A DNA stretch of 64,000 nt from Christiangramia sabulilitoris (GTDB taxonomy: Bacteria > Bacteroidota > Bacteroidia > Flavobacteriales > Flavobacteriaceae), in assembly GCF_007050985.1 (NCBI RefSeq), contig NZ_VHSF01000001.1, positions 1,240,001 to 1,304,000 of the forward strand, in the 5' to 3' direction. Made by a program: the position numbers and the translations under genes. Below are positions 1 to 8,515 of the stretch, piece by piece. Position 1 is the first letter of the stretch. Each line of letters opens with the position of its first letter. The notes beneath the pieces were generated by a model that saw nothing but the letters and a program-made list of their open reading frames with translations, did no database searches and was not told where the DNA came from.

Positions 1-412
1 CTGACTTCTCATTGATAACTTCTATCAGGTCTTCAGAATTGCTACCCATAATCACCACACCGGTCTGCGGCCTGGCGAATTCATTCTCAATTAGCTGCAT
101 CCCTTTACTGGAATTGTCTTCGATCTTTAAAAAGATACGGCTGTTTCTAACGAAACCGGTAAAGGTTTCAGGAGGAATCTGGCTTAAGCTGAATAATGGT
201 TCTTCCTGCGGCAATCCATCAACAGGGGCTGCAAGGTTGTTCCTGATAGCTTCTCCTACTTCCCCTTCCCAGAGGTCATTTTCAATTACTACGGTTAATT
301 GATTTATGTTACCAGAGCTATCTGACAGGATTCTGTCATCTTTCTCAGATTTCTGGTTATTACAGGAAATTAAAAGGAAAATACTGGCTAGCAGGATAAA
401 ACTACGTTTCAT
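1..412 (-). CDS. DUF4837 family lipoprotein, C-terminus beyond window edge
   Basis: This minus-strand frame starts with an ATG at 410-412 and stays open to the window edge, so only the N-terminal 137 or so residues are visible. The product begins MKRSFILLASIFLLISCNNQ, a lipoprotein signal peptide with a lipobox ending at the Cys of LISC, so it is probably anchored in the envelope. The following region (LTVVIENDLWEGEVGEAIRN) resembles the start of the Bacteroidota family DUF4837, whose function is unknown. It lies 25 bp downstream of the LysM transglycosylase gene on the same strand and may be cotranscribed with it and pgk. The family call is recognition from memory. Confidence 0.75.
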   Translation of the reverse strand, partial: MKRSFILLASIFLLISCNNQKSEKDDRILSDSSGNINQLTVVIENDLWEGEVGEAIRNNLAAPVDGLPQEEPLFSLSQIPPETFTGFVRNSRIFLKIEDNSSKGMQLIENEFARPQTGVVIMGSNSEDLIEVINEKS

Positions 413-437
413 TTTTTCGGTTTTGATTGGAAGTCCT

Positions 438-2021
438 TTACCCTTTTGAGATCTTAATTTTCATTCCGGGTTTAAGACTTGAAGTGTTCATATCATTCCA
501 GGACTTCAAATTTTGTACCGTAACGCCCGGGAACTTCTTAGAAATACTCCAAAGTGAGTCTCCACTCTTTACTGTATAGAATCTAGGATTAGAATTTTTA
601 CTGCTTTTAGAGGAATTATCAGAAGCTACGCTTACCGGTTTATTAGGGTAAATGGTAAGGTACTGCCCAACTCTAATGTTGTTACTTCGCATATTATTCC
701 ATCTCCTTATACTACTTACTCCAACCCCATATTTCCCGGCAATTTTACCCAGGTAATCGCCATTTTTCACCTTATACCTAATACGATCATTAGTTTCAAC
801 ATATTTAGGCAGCTCCTTTTTTTCTTCTTCTATCTGAGTTTCTGCAAAGTCATAAATAGCAGTTTCGTTTGCTACAAATTTCCCTGTCGCCGGTTTGGGA
901 AGTCTTAAGCTATACCTTTCTTTTTCAACATAAGGGATAATATCAAGTTTATAGGAAGGGTTAAGAAATTGCAGCATTTCTTTTTCTACTCCGGTTACTT
1001 TAGAAATTTGATCAAAAGTAAGTAGCTGTTTCACGTGAATGGTATCTGTCTCAAAATAAACCACATCTGGCTTATTTGGCTGGAAATTATGCTCATCTGC
1101 ATACTCAAATAAATATAAGGTAGCCAGGAAAGCAGGAACATAACCTGCTGTTTCACGTGGAAGATATCTTCTTAATTGCCAGTAATCTGTGGCTCCGCCG
1201 CTTCTTCTAATCGCTTTGGAAACATTTCCCGGCCCAGAATTATATGAAGCAAGTACCAGGTCCCAGTCTCCAAAAGCCTTGTAAAGATTAGATAAATACT
1301 GCGCTGCCGCCTCGGTAGACCTTTCAGGATCCATACGCTCATCTACATACGAGCTAACATCAAGACCATGCATTTTCCCCGTGGTAAACATAAATTGCCA
1401 TAAACCGGTTGCACCAACCCTGGACTTGGCCCTGGGATTTAGGGCAGATTCCACGATAGCAAGATATTTTATCTCTAAAGGAATATCATATTTATCAAGT
1501 TCCTGCTCGAACATGGGGAAATAATAATTACTCAAAGCCATAAGGCGCTCCATACCCTGCTTATTCCTTTTCAGGTAAGATTTTATAACACTTTCAAGGA
1601 TAGGATTATATTCTATATTGAACGGGGTTCTTGCATTTAGTTTAGCCAGGCGCGCTTTTAAAGTATCTGTAGGCAATTCCTTATAAACCACATCTTCATA
1701 ATCCTGTTCCCGGATACTTTTTTGCATGCTCTCATACAAATCTGAATTAGTCAACTCCAGTTTCCACAGGGAATCTATAGTTTTAGCATGCGGCAAATCC
1801 TGCAGTTTAACTTTTGCAGAATCGGTGATCACAACAGATAAAGGCAGTTTATCCCTGAATTCTGGATCTGGTTGTGCAAGTTTGATCTCTGTATCATCGC
1901 TCTTCTGGAATATCTGAACTCTGAAATTGGCTTTTTCCACCCGTTCTTTGTTCTTTTTTTCCTGGGCCAGGGTAGACATCCCGGCAAGAAGCAATAACAT
2001 TAAATATTTTCGTTTCAGCAT
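438..2021 (-). CDS. Membrane-bound lytic transglycosylase, MltD-like, SLT plus two LysM domains
   Basis: A 527-residue lytic transglycosylase that should cleave the glycan strands of peptidoglycan in the periplasm. After a signal peptide (to about residue 20, no lipobox Cys seen) comes a family-1 SLT domain at about 178-290. Its motifs are IVESALNP with catalytic Glu near residue 191, GATGLWQFM, and ASYNSGPGNV. Two LysM repeats follow at about 415-460 and 478-525 (YKVKNGDYLGKIA, YTVKSGDSLWSIS) for binding the wall. The ATG at 2021 puts the hydrophobic segment at the N-terminus; an upstream TTG at 2042 is possible but less likely. The gene sits 48 bp downstream of pgk. Its coding sequence contains two near-parS sequences. 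Confidence 0.9.
   Translation of the reverse strand: MLKRKYLMLLLLAGMSTLAQEKKNKERVEKANFRVQIFQKSDDTEIKLAQPDPEFRDKLPLSVVITDSAKVKLQDLPHAKTIDSLWKLELTNSDLYESMQKSIREQDYEDVVYKELPTDTLKARLAKLNARTPFNIEYNPILESVIKSYLKRNKQGMERLMALSNYYFPMFEQELDKYDIPLEIKYLAIVESALNPRAKSRVGATGLWQFMFTTGKMHGLDVSSYVDERMDPERSTEAAAQYLSNLYKAFGDWDLVLASYNSGPGNVSKAIRRSGGATDYWQLRRYLPRETAGYVPAFLATLYLFEYADEHNFQPNKPDVVYFETDTIHVKQLLTFDQISKVTGVEKEMLQFLNPSYKLDIIPYVEKERYSLRLPKPATGKFVANETAIYDFAETQIEEEKKELPKYVETNDRIRYKVKNGDYLGKIAGKYGVGVSSIRRWNNMRSNNIRVGQYLTIYPNKPVSVASDNSSKSSKNSNPRFYTVKSGDSLWSISKKFPGVTVQNLKSWNDMNTSSLKPGMKIKISKG
1027..1042. other. parS-like: Near-parS sequence inside the transglycosylase gene
   Basis: TGTTTCACGTGAATGG matches the first 13 of 16 positions of the general parS palindrome TGTTTCACGTGAAACA; the last three bases differ. 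It is within coding sequence. Binding by ParB is an inference and is weaker than for the perfect sites at 6601 and 8520. Confidence 0.3.
1149..1164. other. parS-like: Near-parS sequence inside the transglycosylase gene
   Basis: TGTTTCACGTGGAAGA differs from the perfect sites TGTTCCACGTGGAACA (6601, 8520) only at base 5 (T for C, also seen in the Bacillus-type consensus) and base 15 (G for C). It is in coding sequence, 122 bp from the near-site at 1027. Confidence 0.4.
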
Positions 2022-2069
2022 AAATTCATTTTTCAATAACAACGTCTGCGTATCAAACTTCGTACCCGT

Positions 2070-3254
2070 TTAATTTTTTATTGCCTCAATTCCAGGTAAA
2101 GATTTACCTTCCAGCATTTCCAGCATAGCTCCACCACCGGTAGAAACATAACTTACCTTGTCATCGAATCCGAATTTTTTAACAGCTGCTACCGAATCTC
2201 CGCCTCCAACCAGGGAAAAAGCCCCGTTTTTAGTAGCTTCAACGATCGCTTCTCCTAACTGAATGGTTCCTTTAGCGAAGGTGTCCATTTCAAAAACACC
2301 TAAAGGACCATTCCATAATATGATCCTGGATTTTTTAATTACTTCTGAAAAATTCTCGATAGTCTTTGGACCAACATCAAGTCCCATCCAGCCATCAGGA
2401 ATATTATCCACACTTTCGGTTTGTGTACTCGCCTGTTCAGAAAAACTATCTGCAATTACAGAATCTACCGGTAGATGAACTTCTACGCCTTTTTCTTTCG
2501 CCTTTTTAAGTATTTCCAGGGCCAGTTCCTGCTTGTCATCTTCCACCAGTGAGGTTCCAATGTGCCCTCCCTGGGCCTTGATGAAAGTATAGGTCATACC
2601 ACCACCAATGATAAGGTGGTCAATTTTATCAAGAATATTCTCTATAACGGTAATCTTAGAAGAAACTTTGGCTCCGCCTAAAACGGCAGTAACCGGTTTT
2701 TCATCACTGTTCAGGACCTTGTCCAGACTTTTAATCTCTTTGGCCAGTAAGTATCCAAAACATTTTTCCTCAAAGTATTTCGCCACAATTGTAGTAGATG
2801 CGTGAGCTCTGTGAGCCGTTCCAAAAGCATCATTTACATAGATATCACCCAGTTTCGCAAGTTTTTTTGCAAACTCTTCATCACCGGCTGTTTCTTCCTC
2901 GTGGAAACGAAGATTTTCCAAAAGCAGGATTTCTCCAGATTCAAGATCGTTAGCAGCATTTTCTACCTCCTCTCCTATACAATCTCCAACAAACTTAACT
3001 TCCACTCCAAGTACCTCAGAAACCTTTCCTGTAATATGCTGAAGCGAATATTTGCTTTCCTTTCCTTTTGGTCTTCCCAGATGCGACATTAAAACAACAC
3101 TTCCCCCATCTTCCAGAATTTTAATAATAGTTGGCCTGGCAGCTTCGATCCTGTTCGCATCGGTAACTTTCATCTCTTCATTTAGCGGAACATTGAAGTC
3201 AACCCGGATAAGTGCCCTTTTATTATTAAAATTGTAATCATCTATAGTTTTCAT
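2070..3254 (-). CDS. pgk: Phosphoglycerate kinase
   Basis: A full-length (394 aa) cytoplasmic phosphoglycerate kinase, transferring phosphate between 1,3-bisphosphoglycerate and ADP in glycolysis and gluconeogenesis. Family motifs are in order: RVDFNVPLN near the start, SHLGRPKG around residue 58, the 3-PG-binding basic residues in the N-domain, [11 protein letters not shown] near 195, and NGPLGVFE with the nucleotide-binding GGGDSVAA in the C-domain. The ATG at 3252-3254 fits the usual N-terminus. A TATATTTG -7 element lies just upstream (3270-3277). The gene is divergent from the polymerase delta' gene and probably leads a transcript into the transglycosylase. Confidence 0.98.
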   Translation of the reverse strand: MKTIDDYNFNNKRALIRVDFNVPLNEEMKVTDANRIEAARPTIIKILEDGGSVVLMSHLGRPKGKESKYSLQHITGKVSEVLGVEVKFVGDCIGEEVENAANDLESGEILLLENLRFHEEETAGDEEFAKKLAKLGDIYVNDAFGTAHRAHASTTIVAKYFEEKCFGYLLAKEIKSLDKVLNSDEKPVTAVLGGAKVSSKITVIENILDKIDHLIIGGGMTYTFIKAQGGHIGTSLVEDDKQELALEILKKAKEKGVEVHLPVDSVIADSFSEQASTQTESVDNIPDGWMGLDVGPKTIENFSEVIKKSRIILWNGPLGVFEMDTFAKGTIQLGEAIVEATKNGAFSLVGGGDSVAAVKKFGFDDKVSYVSTGGGAMLEMLEGKSLPGIEAIKN

Positions 3255-3269
3255 AGTATTGCTTTCTTA

Positions 3270-3277
3270 CAAATATA
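3270..3277 (-). promoter_or_regulatory. Bacteroidota -7 element for pgk
   Basis: On the minus strand this reads TATATTTG, a match to the flavobacterial TAnnTTTG -7 box, 15 bp before the pgk ATG. I see no convincing TTG at the -33 position. Confidence 0.45.
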
Positions 3278-3311
3278 AATTTTTCCCAATATATTAAAGC
3301 GTATATAATTT

Positions 3312-3319
3312 TATATTTG
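3312..3319 (+). promoter_or_regulatory. -7 element immediately before the delta' start codon
   Basis: TATATTTG matches TAnnTTTG and ends only 3 bp before the ATG at 3323. If used, transcription would start at or within a few bases of the start codon, giving a leaderless or nearly leaderless mRNA. Confidence 0.4.
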
Positions 3320-3322
3320 CCT

Positions 3323-4480
3323 ATGCTTTTTAACGATGTAATTGGTCTTCCACACATAAAAAATCACCTGACGACCACCGCCGACAGAAACCGGATTCCA
3401 CACGCCCAACTTTTTACCGGGCAGCCGGGAAGCGGGGTTCTGTCTATGGCGATAGCTTATGCACAATATATTCTTTGTAATAATTCTGGAGGAGAAAATG
3501 ATAATCCGGAGGCTTCCGCCTGTAATTTAAAATTCAGGAACTTTTCTCATCCAGATCTGCATTTTGTCTTCCCCGTTGCTGCCAACGAAAAGATAAAAAA
3601 GCACCCTATCTCTTCTCATTTCCTGGAAGAATGGAGAGGCTTTTTAAACAATAATCCTTACGGCAGTTTATATGACTGGTATCAATACGTGGGAATTGAA
3701 AAAAAACAGGGTCAGATAAGTGTTTATGAAGCTCAGGACGTAGTAAAATCTCTTTCCTTAAAAGCTTATGAAGGAGGTTTTAAGGTGATGATCATCTGGA
3801 TGGCTGAAAAAATGAATATCGCGGCCTCAAATAAGTTACTTAAGCTCATAGAAGAGCCTCCGAATAAAACCGTTTTTATCCTGGTGGCAGAAGATGAAGA
3901 AAATATCATCCAAACCATCAGGTCCAGGTGCCAGAGCCTGCATTTCCCTCCTTTAAGCGAAACAGATATAGAAGAAGCCCTGATTAAAAGAGAGGATTGC
4001 GAACCGGCATTAGCCCGCAAAATAGCCCACCAGGCTAACGGTGACTATACCAAGGCTATACATATCTTTAAAAAGAATGCCGGCTTCGAGCAGTTTGAAG
4101 CCTGGTTCATCAGCTGGATAAGAAGTGCTTTTAAAGCAAAAGGAAATAAAGGAACAATATTGGAATTAGTAGCCTGGAGCGAAGAAATAGCCGCGCTGAA
4201 CCGGGAGACTCAAAAAAGTTTTTTATTGTATTGCCTGGACTTTTTCAGACAATCTCTTTTGCTTAACTATAAAGCAAAAGATCTTGTATACCTGGAGCCT
4301 TCCGCTGAAAAATTTAAACTTGAGAAATTTGCACCTTTCGTTCATGGTAATAATATTATGGATATAACCGAAGCGCTTGAAAAAGCGATTTATCATATAG
4401 AACGTAACGGAAATGCCAAAATAATCTTGACCGATCTTTCAATTAAACTAACCCGATTTTTACATAAAAAAGCCGCTTAA
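3323..4480 (+). CDS. holB: DNA polymerase III delta' subunit (clamp-loader)
   Basis: A 385-residue AAA+ protein of the clamp loader, the complex that opens the sliding clamp at primer termini. It starts MLFNDVIGLPHIKNHL and HAQLFTGQPGSG, where the P-loop lacks the usual Lys (GSGVL), consistent with delta' not hydrolysing ATP. The SRC motif (RSRCQSLHFPP) is present near residue 200, and IEEPPNKTVFIL marks the Walker B region. The zinc-module cysteines are reduced. The ATG at 3323 was chosen over a TTG at 3317 because homologues begin at this point. The DoxX-like gene starts 3 bp after the stop, so the two are probably cotranscribed. Confidence 0.9.
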   Translation: MLFNDVIGLPHIKNHLTTTADRNRIPHAQLFTGQPGSGVLSMAIAYAQYILCNNSGGENDNPEASACNLKFRNFSHPDLHFVFPVAANEKIKKHPISSHFLEEWRGFLNNNPYGSLYDWYQYVGIEKKQGQISVYEAQDVVKSLSLKAYEGGFKVMIIWMAEKMNIAASNKLLKLIEEPPNKTVFILVAEDEENIIQTIRSRCQSLHFPPLSETDIEEALIKREDCEPALARKIAHQANGDYTKAIHIFKKNAGFEQFEAWFISWIRSAFKAKGNKGTILELVAWSEEIAALNRETQKSFLLYCLDFFRQSLLLNYKAKDLVYLEPSAEKFKLEKFAPFVHGNNIMDITEALEKAIYHIERNGNAKIILTDLSIKLTRFLHKKAA

Positions 4481-4483
4481 AAA

Positions 4484-4879
4484 ATGGATAGCATTAGCAC
4501 AAATTTTACTGAATTACTTATCCTGGTATTCATCCTGATCACCTTTCTACAGTCTGGTATAGACAAAGCCACCGATTGGGGAGGTAATACCGGGTGGTTA
4601 AAAGATCATTTTTCCGGAACATTTCTTTCGGGAATGGTTCCCTTAATGGTAGGTATAATACTTATCATAGAAGTTATTACCGGTTTAATGGCAATTTTAG
4701 CTATTTGGTGGTTAATTGCTTATGGCGACACCAGCATGACACTATACACCTGTGTACTGGCCTGTGTCACTTTATTGATGCTCCTCTTCGGGCAGCGTGT
4801 AGCTAAAGATTATGCCGGCGCATTTACCTTGACCGGTTATTTTATCGTATGCATGTTTGGAGTTTATATCACGAGTTAA
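4484..4879 (+). CDS. DoxX-like small membrane protein
   Basis: A 131-residue protein with four predicted hydrophobic segments, at about 10-25, 48-66, 72-98 and 110-130. The first half contains FLQSGIDKATDW and a conserved-looking glycine/acidic pattern seen in DoxX/MauE-type inner-membrane proteins. The family is linked to quinone or thiol redox chemistry in other organisms, but nothing here fixes a reaction. It begins 3 bp after the polymerase delta' gene and ends at a strong bidirectional terminator. The family call is moderate; the reading frame and membrane character are clear. Confidence 0.75.
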   Translation: MDSISTNFTELLILVFILITFLQSGIDKATDWGGNTGWLKDHFSGTFLSGMVPLMVGIILIIEVITGLMAILAIWWLIAYGDTSMTLYTCVLACVTLLMLLFGQRVAKDYAGAFTLTGYFIVCMFGVYITS

Positions 4880-4898
4880 ACTTCTCATTTTAAAGCAT

Positions 4899-4930
4899 AA
4901 AAAAGCTTCAGATCTCTCTGAAGCTTTTTT
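4899..4930. terminator. Bidirectional intrinsic terminator
   Basis: A 14-bp perfect stem (AAAAAAGCTTCAGA / TCTGAAGCTTTTTT) with a 4-base loop has A and T runs on both flanks. It serves the DoxX-like gene on plus and the OmpH gene on minus. Confidence 0.9.
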
Positions 4931-4955
4931 ATTTTGACATTGTTACAGCTCTAGT

Positions 4956-5504
4956 CTATTCTTCTTCTGTAGTTTCTGCTTCTACAGCTTCGTCTCCACC
5001 ATACTTTGCATTTAATTCCTTAAGAATATCCTGGGTTATATCAAGACCTTCTTCAGCATACATAATGTTTGCGCTTTCGTTTGAACCGAAAATGTAAGTA
5101 TAGTTGTTTTCTTTACCGTATTCCTTCACATAATCCTTGATCCTGGTAACGATAGAATCCATTACCGCAGTGCTCTGCTCTCTTAGCATATTGCTCTGCA
5201 TTTGCTGTTGCTGCTGAAGCATCTGTTGCTTCTGCATTAACTCCTGCTCTTTAGCCTGACGTTGAGCATCAGACATAGAATTCATTTCAGACTGGTAAGC
5301 CTGTACTTCCTGTTGAAAATCGCGTGCTACGGAATCCAATTGTTTTCTTACTGAATCTGATTTAGAAGTGAACTCGGCTTCCACATCTTTCATCTCCTTA
5401 TATTCCTGAATAATTTTTGTGGTATCCACATAAGCCGTTTTTTGCTCGTTACATGAAACCATCATAATTGCAACTGCTGCAACTCCAATAAATCTTCTGA
5501 TCAT
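4956..5504 (-). CDS. OmpH/Skp family periplasmic chaperone-like lipoprotein
   Basis: A 182-residue protein with a lipoprotein signal (MIRRFIGVAAVAIMMVSC, Cys at 18) followed by YVDTTKIIQEYKEM, the typical OmpH/Skp N-terminal strand. A long Gln- and Met-rich coiled coil lies at about 45-110, then a C-terminal strand region and a Glu-rich tail. Skp-type proteins hold unfolded outer-membrane proteins in the periplasm as jawed trimers. The lipid anchor differs from classical soluble Skp but is common in Bacteroidota. It has its own promoter (5525-5553) and a shared terminator. Confidence 0.88.
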   Translation of the reverse strand: MIRRFIGVAAVAIMMVSCNEQKTAYVDTTKIIQEYKEMKDVEAEFTSKSDSVRKQLDSVARDFQQEVQAYQSEMNSMSDAQRQAKEQELMQKQQMLQQQQQMQSNMLREQSTAVMDSIVTRIKDYVKEYGKENNYTYIFGSNESANIMYAEEGLDITQDILKELNAKYGGDEAVEAETTEEE

Positions 5505-5524
5505 AATTTTTTCGTTTTGAATGG

Positions 5525-5553
5525 CAAATGTATAAAATCATTTTTTCTACAAA
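5525..5553 (-). promoter_or_regulatory. Promoter of the OmpH gene
   Basis: On the minus strand a TTTG box (5550-5553) is followed after 17 bp by TACATTTG (5525-5532), matching both flavobacterial sigma-A elements (TTTG and TAnnTTTG). It lies about 20 bp before the OmpH ATG. Confidence 0.7.
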
Positions 5554-5716
5554 AGCCTAATATTAATCTGTTATAATTATTTTTTATACACTCAACCACA
5601 TCTATAGTATTCCCTTATTAAGAAATAGGGATTTTAAGCGCCTAGAACGCAAAAATATCAATTTCACCTATAATTAGCCCATTTGCAAGCTTAAAAGGCC
5701 TTTAAAACCCTTTAAA

Positions 5717-6535
5717 TTAAGAATTAGGTGATTTTTTAAAGAAATAGGTGAGTGACGAGTACTCCCCACTGCTTGCGGCCTTAAAATTAGAAATCCATCC
5801 ACGGTAAACCGCATTCAACAAACTAAGGGTTGTGTTATTATTTTTTTCACTTAATAGACTTACATAATAAGAATCAAACTTCAATGGTTTTTCATCTATA
5901 AGTTGAAAATTGTGTTTGGCTAACTTTTCTTTCAGACCCGTTCTTGAAAAATGCCAGAGGTGACGAGGCACATCCCAGGCAGCCCAATTCTCTTTATAAT
6001 ATTCTGCATCGTAAGATTTAAAATTTGGAACGGCAATGATAAGTACTCCATCATCATTTAAAAGTTCCCGTAATTCATCGATCTTTTTCTCAAGGTCTGG
6101 CAAATGCTCCAGAACATGCCAAAGACTTATTACATCAAATTTCTGATCTCTAATTTCTGAAAGATCAGGTCTTAGATTAAGACCTTTTAATATCGCAAGT
6201 TCTCTTGCAGTTTGATTAGGCTCTACTCCTTCTACTGTCCATAAGAAGGTTTTCATCTTATTTAGAAATTCTCCGGTTCCGGCGCCTACATCTAAAATTC
6301 TTCCCTGCTTGAAATATCGTCTAACCCATTTTGCTTTTTTTGAAAGCATATGTGATTTAACAAATTGATAAACTTTATCCTGAAGGTTATTTTTAGAATC
6401 GTTATGGGAAATATAGTTTTCACTCTCGTAATATTCAGAGAGATTTTCAGGAACCGGATAAGTCTTCAGGATCCCATTTTCATATTCAGAAATCTCAAAT
6501 TTTTCACCGGTAACCAAATGATCTTTACAAATCAT
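5717..6535 (-). CDS. Class I SAM-dependent methyltransferase
   Basis: A 272-residue protein of the Methyltransf_23 type. Motif I is ILDVGAGTGEFL (SAM-binding GxGxG) near residue 93. The acidic end of strand 2 lies in VEGVEPNQ, motif post-I contains FDVISLWHVLEHLPD, and a later FYWHFSRTGL-like segment is present. Family members methylate cell-surface sugars or small molecules; the substrate cannot be told here. The frame is open back to 6658, but the upstream part overlaps mnmG and the parS site, so I chose the ATG at 6535. A candidate TATTTTTG -7 box lies at 6584-6591. About 210 bp upstream of the OmpH promoter contains no gene I can see. Confidence 0.82.
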   Translation of the reverse strand: MICKDHLVTGEKFEISEYENGILKTYPVPENLSEYYESENYISHNDSKNNLQDKVYQFVKSHMLSKKAKWVRRYFKQGRILDVGAGTGEFLNKMKTFLWTVEGVEPNQTARELAILKGLNLRPDLSEIRDQKFDVISLWHVLEHLPDLEKKIDELRELLNDDGVLIIAVPNFKSYDAEYYKENWAAWDVPRHLWHFSRTGLKEKLAKHNFQLIDEKPLKFDSYYVSLLSEKNNNTTLSLLNAVYRGWISNFKAASSGEYSSLTYFFKKSPNS

Positions 6536-6600
6536 ATTGGTAGGTTTAGAGTTTCCCGAAAATTGTTTTTTAGTTGCTGTAGCCAAAAATAAAAGCAATA

Positions 6601-6616
6601 TGTTCCACGTGGAACA
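6601..6616. other. parS: parS centromere-like site
   Basis: TGTTCCACGTGGAACA is a perfect 16-bp palindrome identical to a well-known ParB-binding parS variant (as in Pseudomonas) and fits the general TGTTNCACGTGNAACA consensus. It lies 8 bp past the mnmG stop, just upstream of the methyltransferase, and probably nucleates ParB for chromosome segregation. Confidence 0.88.
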
Positions 6617-6623
6617 GTGAAAA

Positions 6624-8495
6624 TTATCTACCCATATAAACCAGTAGTACCGATACATCGTTAGGGCTTACGCCGCTAATTCTTGATGCCTGGGATACGG
6701 TAGCAGGTTGTACTTTTTTCAATTTTTCCCTGGCCTCGTAAGACATGGATTTGATCTTAGAATAATCAAAATTATTAGGGATCTTTACGTCTTCTAACCT
6801 GTTTAATTTATCAGCATTGTTTTTTTCCTTTTCTATATAGCCGGAATATTTAACCTGTATTTCTGTTTGCTCGATCATTTCCTGATCTAATGAATTTTCA
6901 GAAATGAATTCCTCCACTCCACTAAATTGCTTTACATCCTCCATCGTGATCTGTGGCCTGGAAAAAACTTTAAAAACCTTATCACTTTGCTTCATGGGGG
7001 AAGATTTACGTTTCTCCAGAACTGGATTTGCTTCTTCCGGCACCACGCTAAGATCTTTCAGGAATTGAACGAATTTAAAAGATTTCTCCTTTTTATCCTC
7101 CATTTTTCTCATACGCTCTTCAGAAGCCAAACCAATATTATATGACTTTTCAGTCAACCTGAAATCAGCATTATCCTGTCTCAACAAGGTTCGGTATTCA
7201 GCACGGGATGTAAACATTCTGTATGGCTCCTCTGTTCCCTTCGTAATTAAATCGTCGATAAGTACACCTATGTATGCCTCATTACGCTTAAGAATAAATT
7301 CATCCTTCTCCTGCACCTTCAAGGCCGCATTTATTCCCGCCATCATTCCCTGGCAGGCTGCTTCCTCATAACCCGTTGTTCCGTTTATCTGCCCAGCAAA
7401 ATATAATCCTTCCACAAGTTTGGTCTCGAGAGTATGCTTCAATTGTGTTGGCGGAAAATAATCATACTCAATCGCATATCCCGGACGGAAAAATTTCACG
7501 TTTTCAAAACCAGCAACAGAGCTTAATGCTTTAAATTGAACATCCTCTGGTAAGGAGGTAGAAAAACCATTTACATACACTTCTACCGTATTCCAGCCTT
7601 CCGGTTCTACGAATAATTGATGCCTGTCTTTATCTGCAAACCTATTTATTTTATCCTCAATAGAGGGACAGTACCTTGGACCAATACTTTTAATCCTACC
7701 ATTAAACATTGGTGACCTATCAAATCCTTCTTTCAGAATTTCATGCACCTCATTAGAGGTATAGGTCATGTGACAGGAGCGTTGTTTTGAAAGCGGTCTG
7801 GTTTCGTCTGAATATGAAAACTTCCCGGGAATCTCGTCACCCGGCTGCTCAACCATTTTGGAATAATCCAGAGATCTTCCATCTACCCTTGGTGGGGTTC
7901 CGGTCTTCATTCTTCCTGCTTCGAAACCAACTTCAATAAGATCTTTAGTTATTCCTGTTGCGGCTCTTTCTCCTGCTCTACCGCCACCAAATTGTTTATC
8001 TCCAATATGGATCAAACCATTGAGAAATGTGCCATTAGTACAGACTACAGATTTACCGAATATCTCCAGACCAAGTGAAGTTCTAACTCCAACAATTTTT
8101 TCATTTTTGATAATAAGACCAGCAACCATTTCCTGGTAGAAATCAAGATTCGGTGTTTGCTCCAGTTTTAATCTCCAGTCCTCTGCGAACCTCATCCGGT
8201 CACTTTGAACCCGGGGGCTCCACATTGCCGGCCCCTTGGATTTATTCAGCATTTTGAATTGAATAGCGCTGGTATCACTAACAATACCACTATAACCCCC
8301 CATAGCATCGATCTCCCTAACGATCTGCCCTTTTGCAATACCACCCATAGCAGGGTTGCAGCTCATTTGAGCAATATTTTGAAGATTCATGGTAATAAGA
8401 AGCGTTTTGCTACCCATATTTGCGGCCGCAGCGGCTGCCTCACTTCCGGCGTGCCCAGCCCCGACAACAATAACATCATACTGCTTTTCGAACAT
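6624..8495 (-). CDS. mnmG: tRNA uridine-5-carboxymethylaminomethyl modification enzyme MnmG (GidA)
   Basis: A 623-residue FAD enzyme that, with MnmE, installs the carboxymethylaminomethyl group on wobble uridine 34 of several tRNAs. The N-terminal dinucleotide fold is VIVVGAGHAGSEAAAAAA at about 9-26. The family signatures GRAGERAATG, MKTGTPPRVDGRS and PRYCPSIEDKI (with conserved Cys) follow. FAD-contacting GYEEAACQGMMAG lies near 375, and the C-terminal helical tRNA/MnmE-binding region ends at VLLVYMGR. Length is normal for the family. The gene is bracketed by parS sites at both ends; mnmG is commonly origin-proximal. YbeY lies 20 bp upstream on the same strand. Confidence 0.98.
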   Translation of the reverse strand: MFEKQYDVIVVGAGHAGSEAAAAAANMGSKTLLITMNLQNIAQMSCNPAMGGIAKGQIVREIDAMGGYSGIVSDTSAIQFKMLNKSKGPAMWSPRVQSDRMRFAEDWRLKLEQTPNLDFYQEMVAGLIIKNEKIVGVRTSLGLEIFGKSVVCTNGTFLNGLIHIGDKQFGGGRAGERAATGITKDLIEVGFEAGRMKTGTPPRVDGRSLDYSKMVEQPGDEIPGKFSYSDETRPLSKQRSCHMTYTSNEVHEILKEGFDRSPMFNGRIKSIGPRYCPSIEDKINRFADKDRHQLFVEPEGWNTVEVYVNGFSTSLPEDVQFKALSSVAGFENVKFFRPGYAIEYDYFPPTQLKHTLETKLVEGLYFAGQINGTTGYEEAACQGMMAGINAALKVQEKDEFILKRNEAYIGVLIDDLITKGTEEPYRMFTSRAEYRTLLRQDNADFRLTEKSYNIGLASEERMRKMEDKKEKSFKFVQFLKDLSVVPEEANPVLEKRKSSPMKQSDKVFKVFSRPQITMEDVKQFSGVEEFISENSLDQEMIEQTEIQVKYSGYIEKEKNNADKLNRLEDVKIPNNFDYSKIKSMSYEAREKLKKVQPATVSQASRISGVSPNDVSVLLVYMGR

Positions 8496-8515
8496 AAACT
8501 GATCTTTGATTCTAA

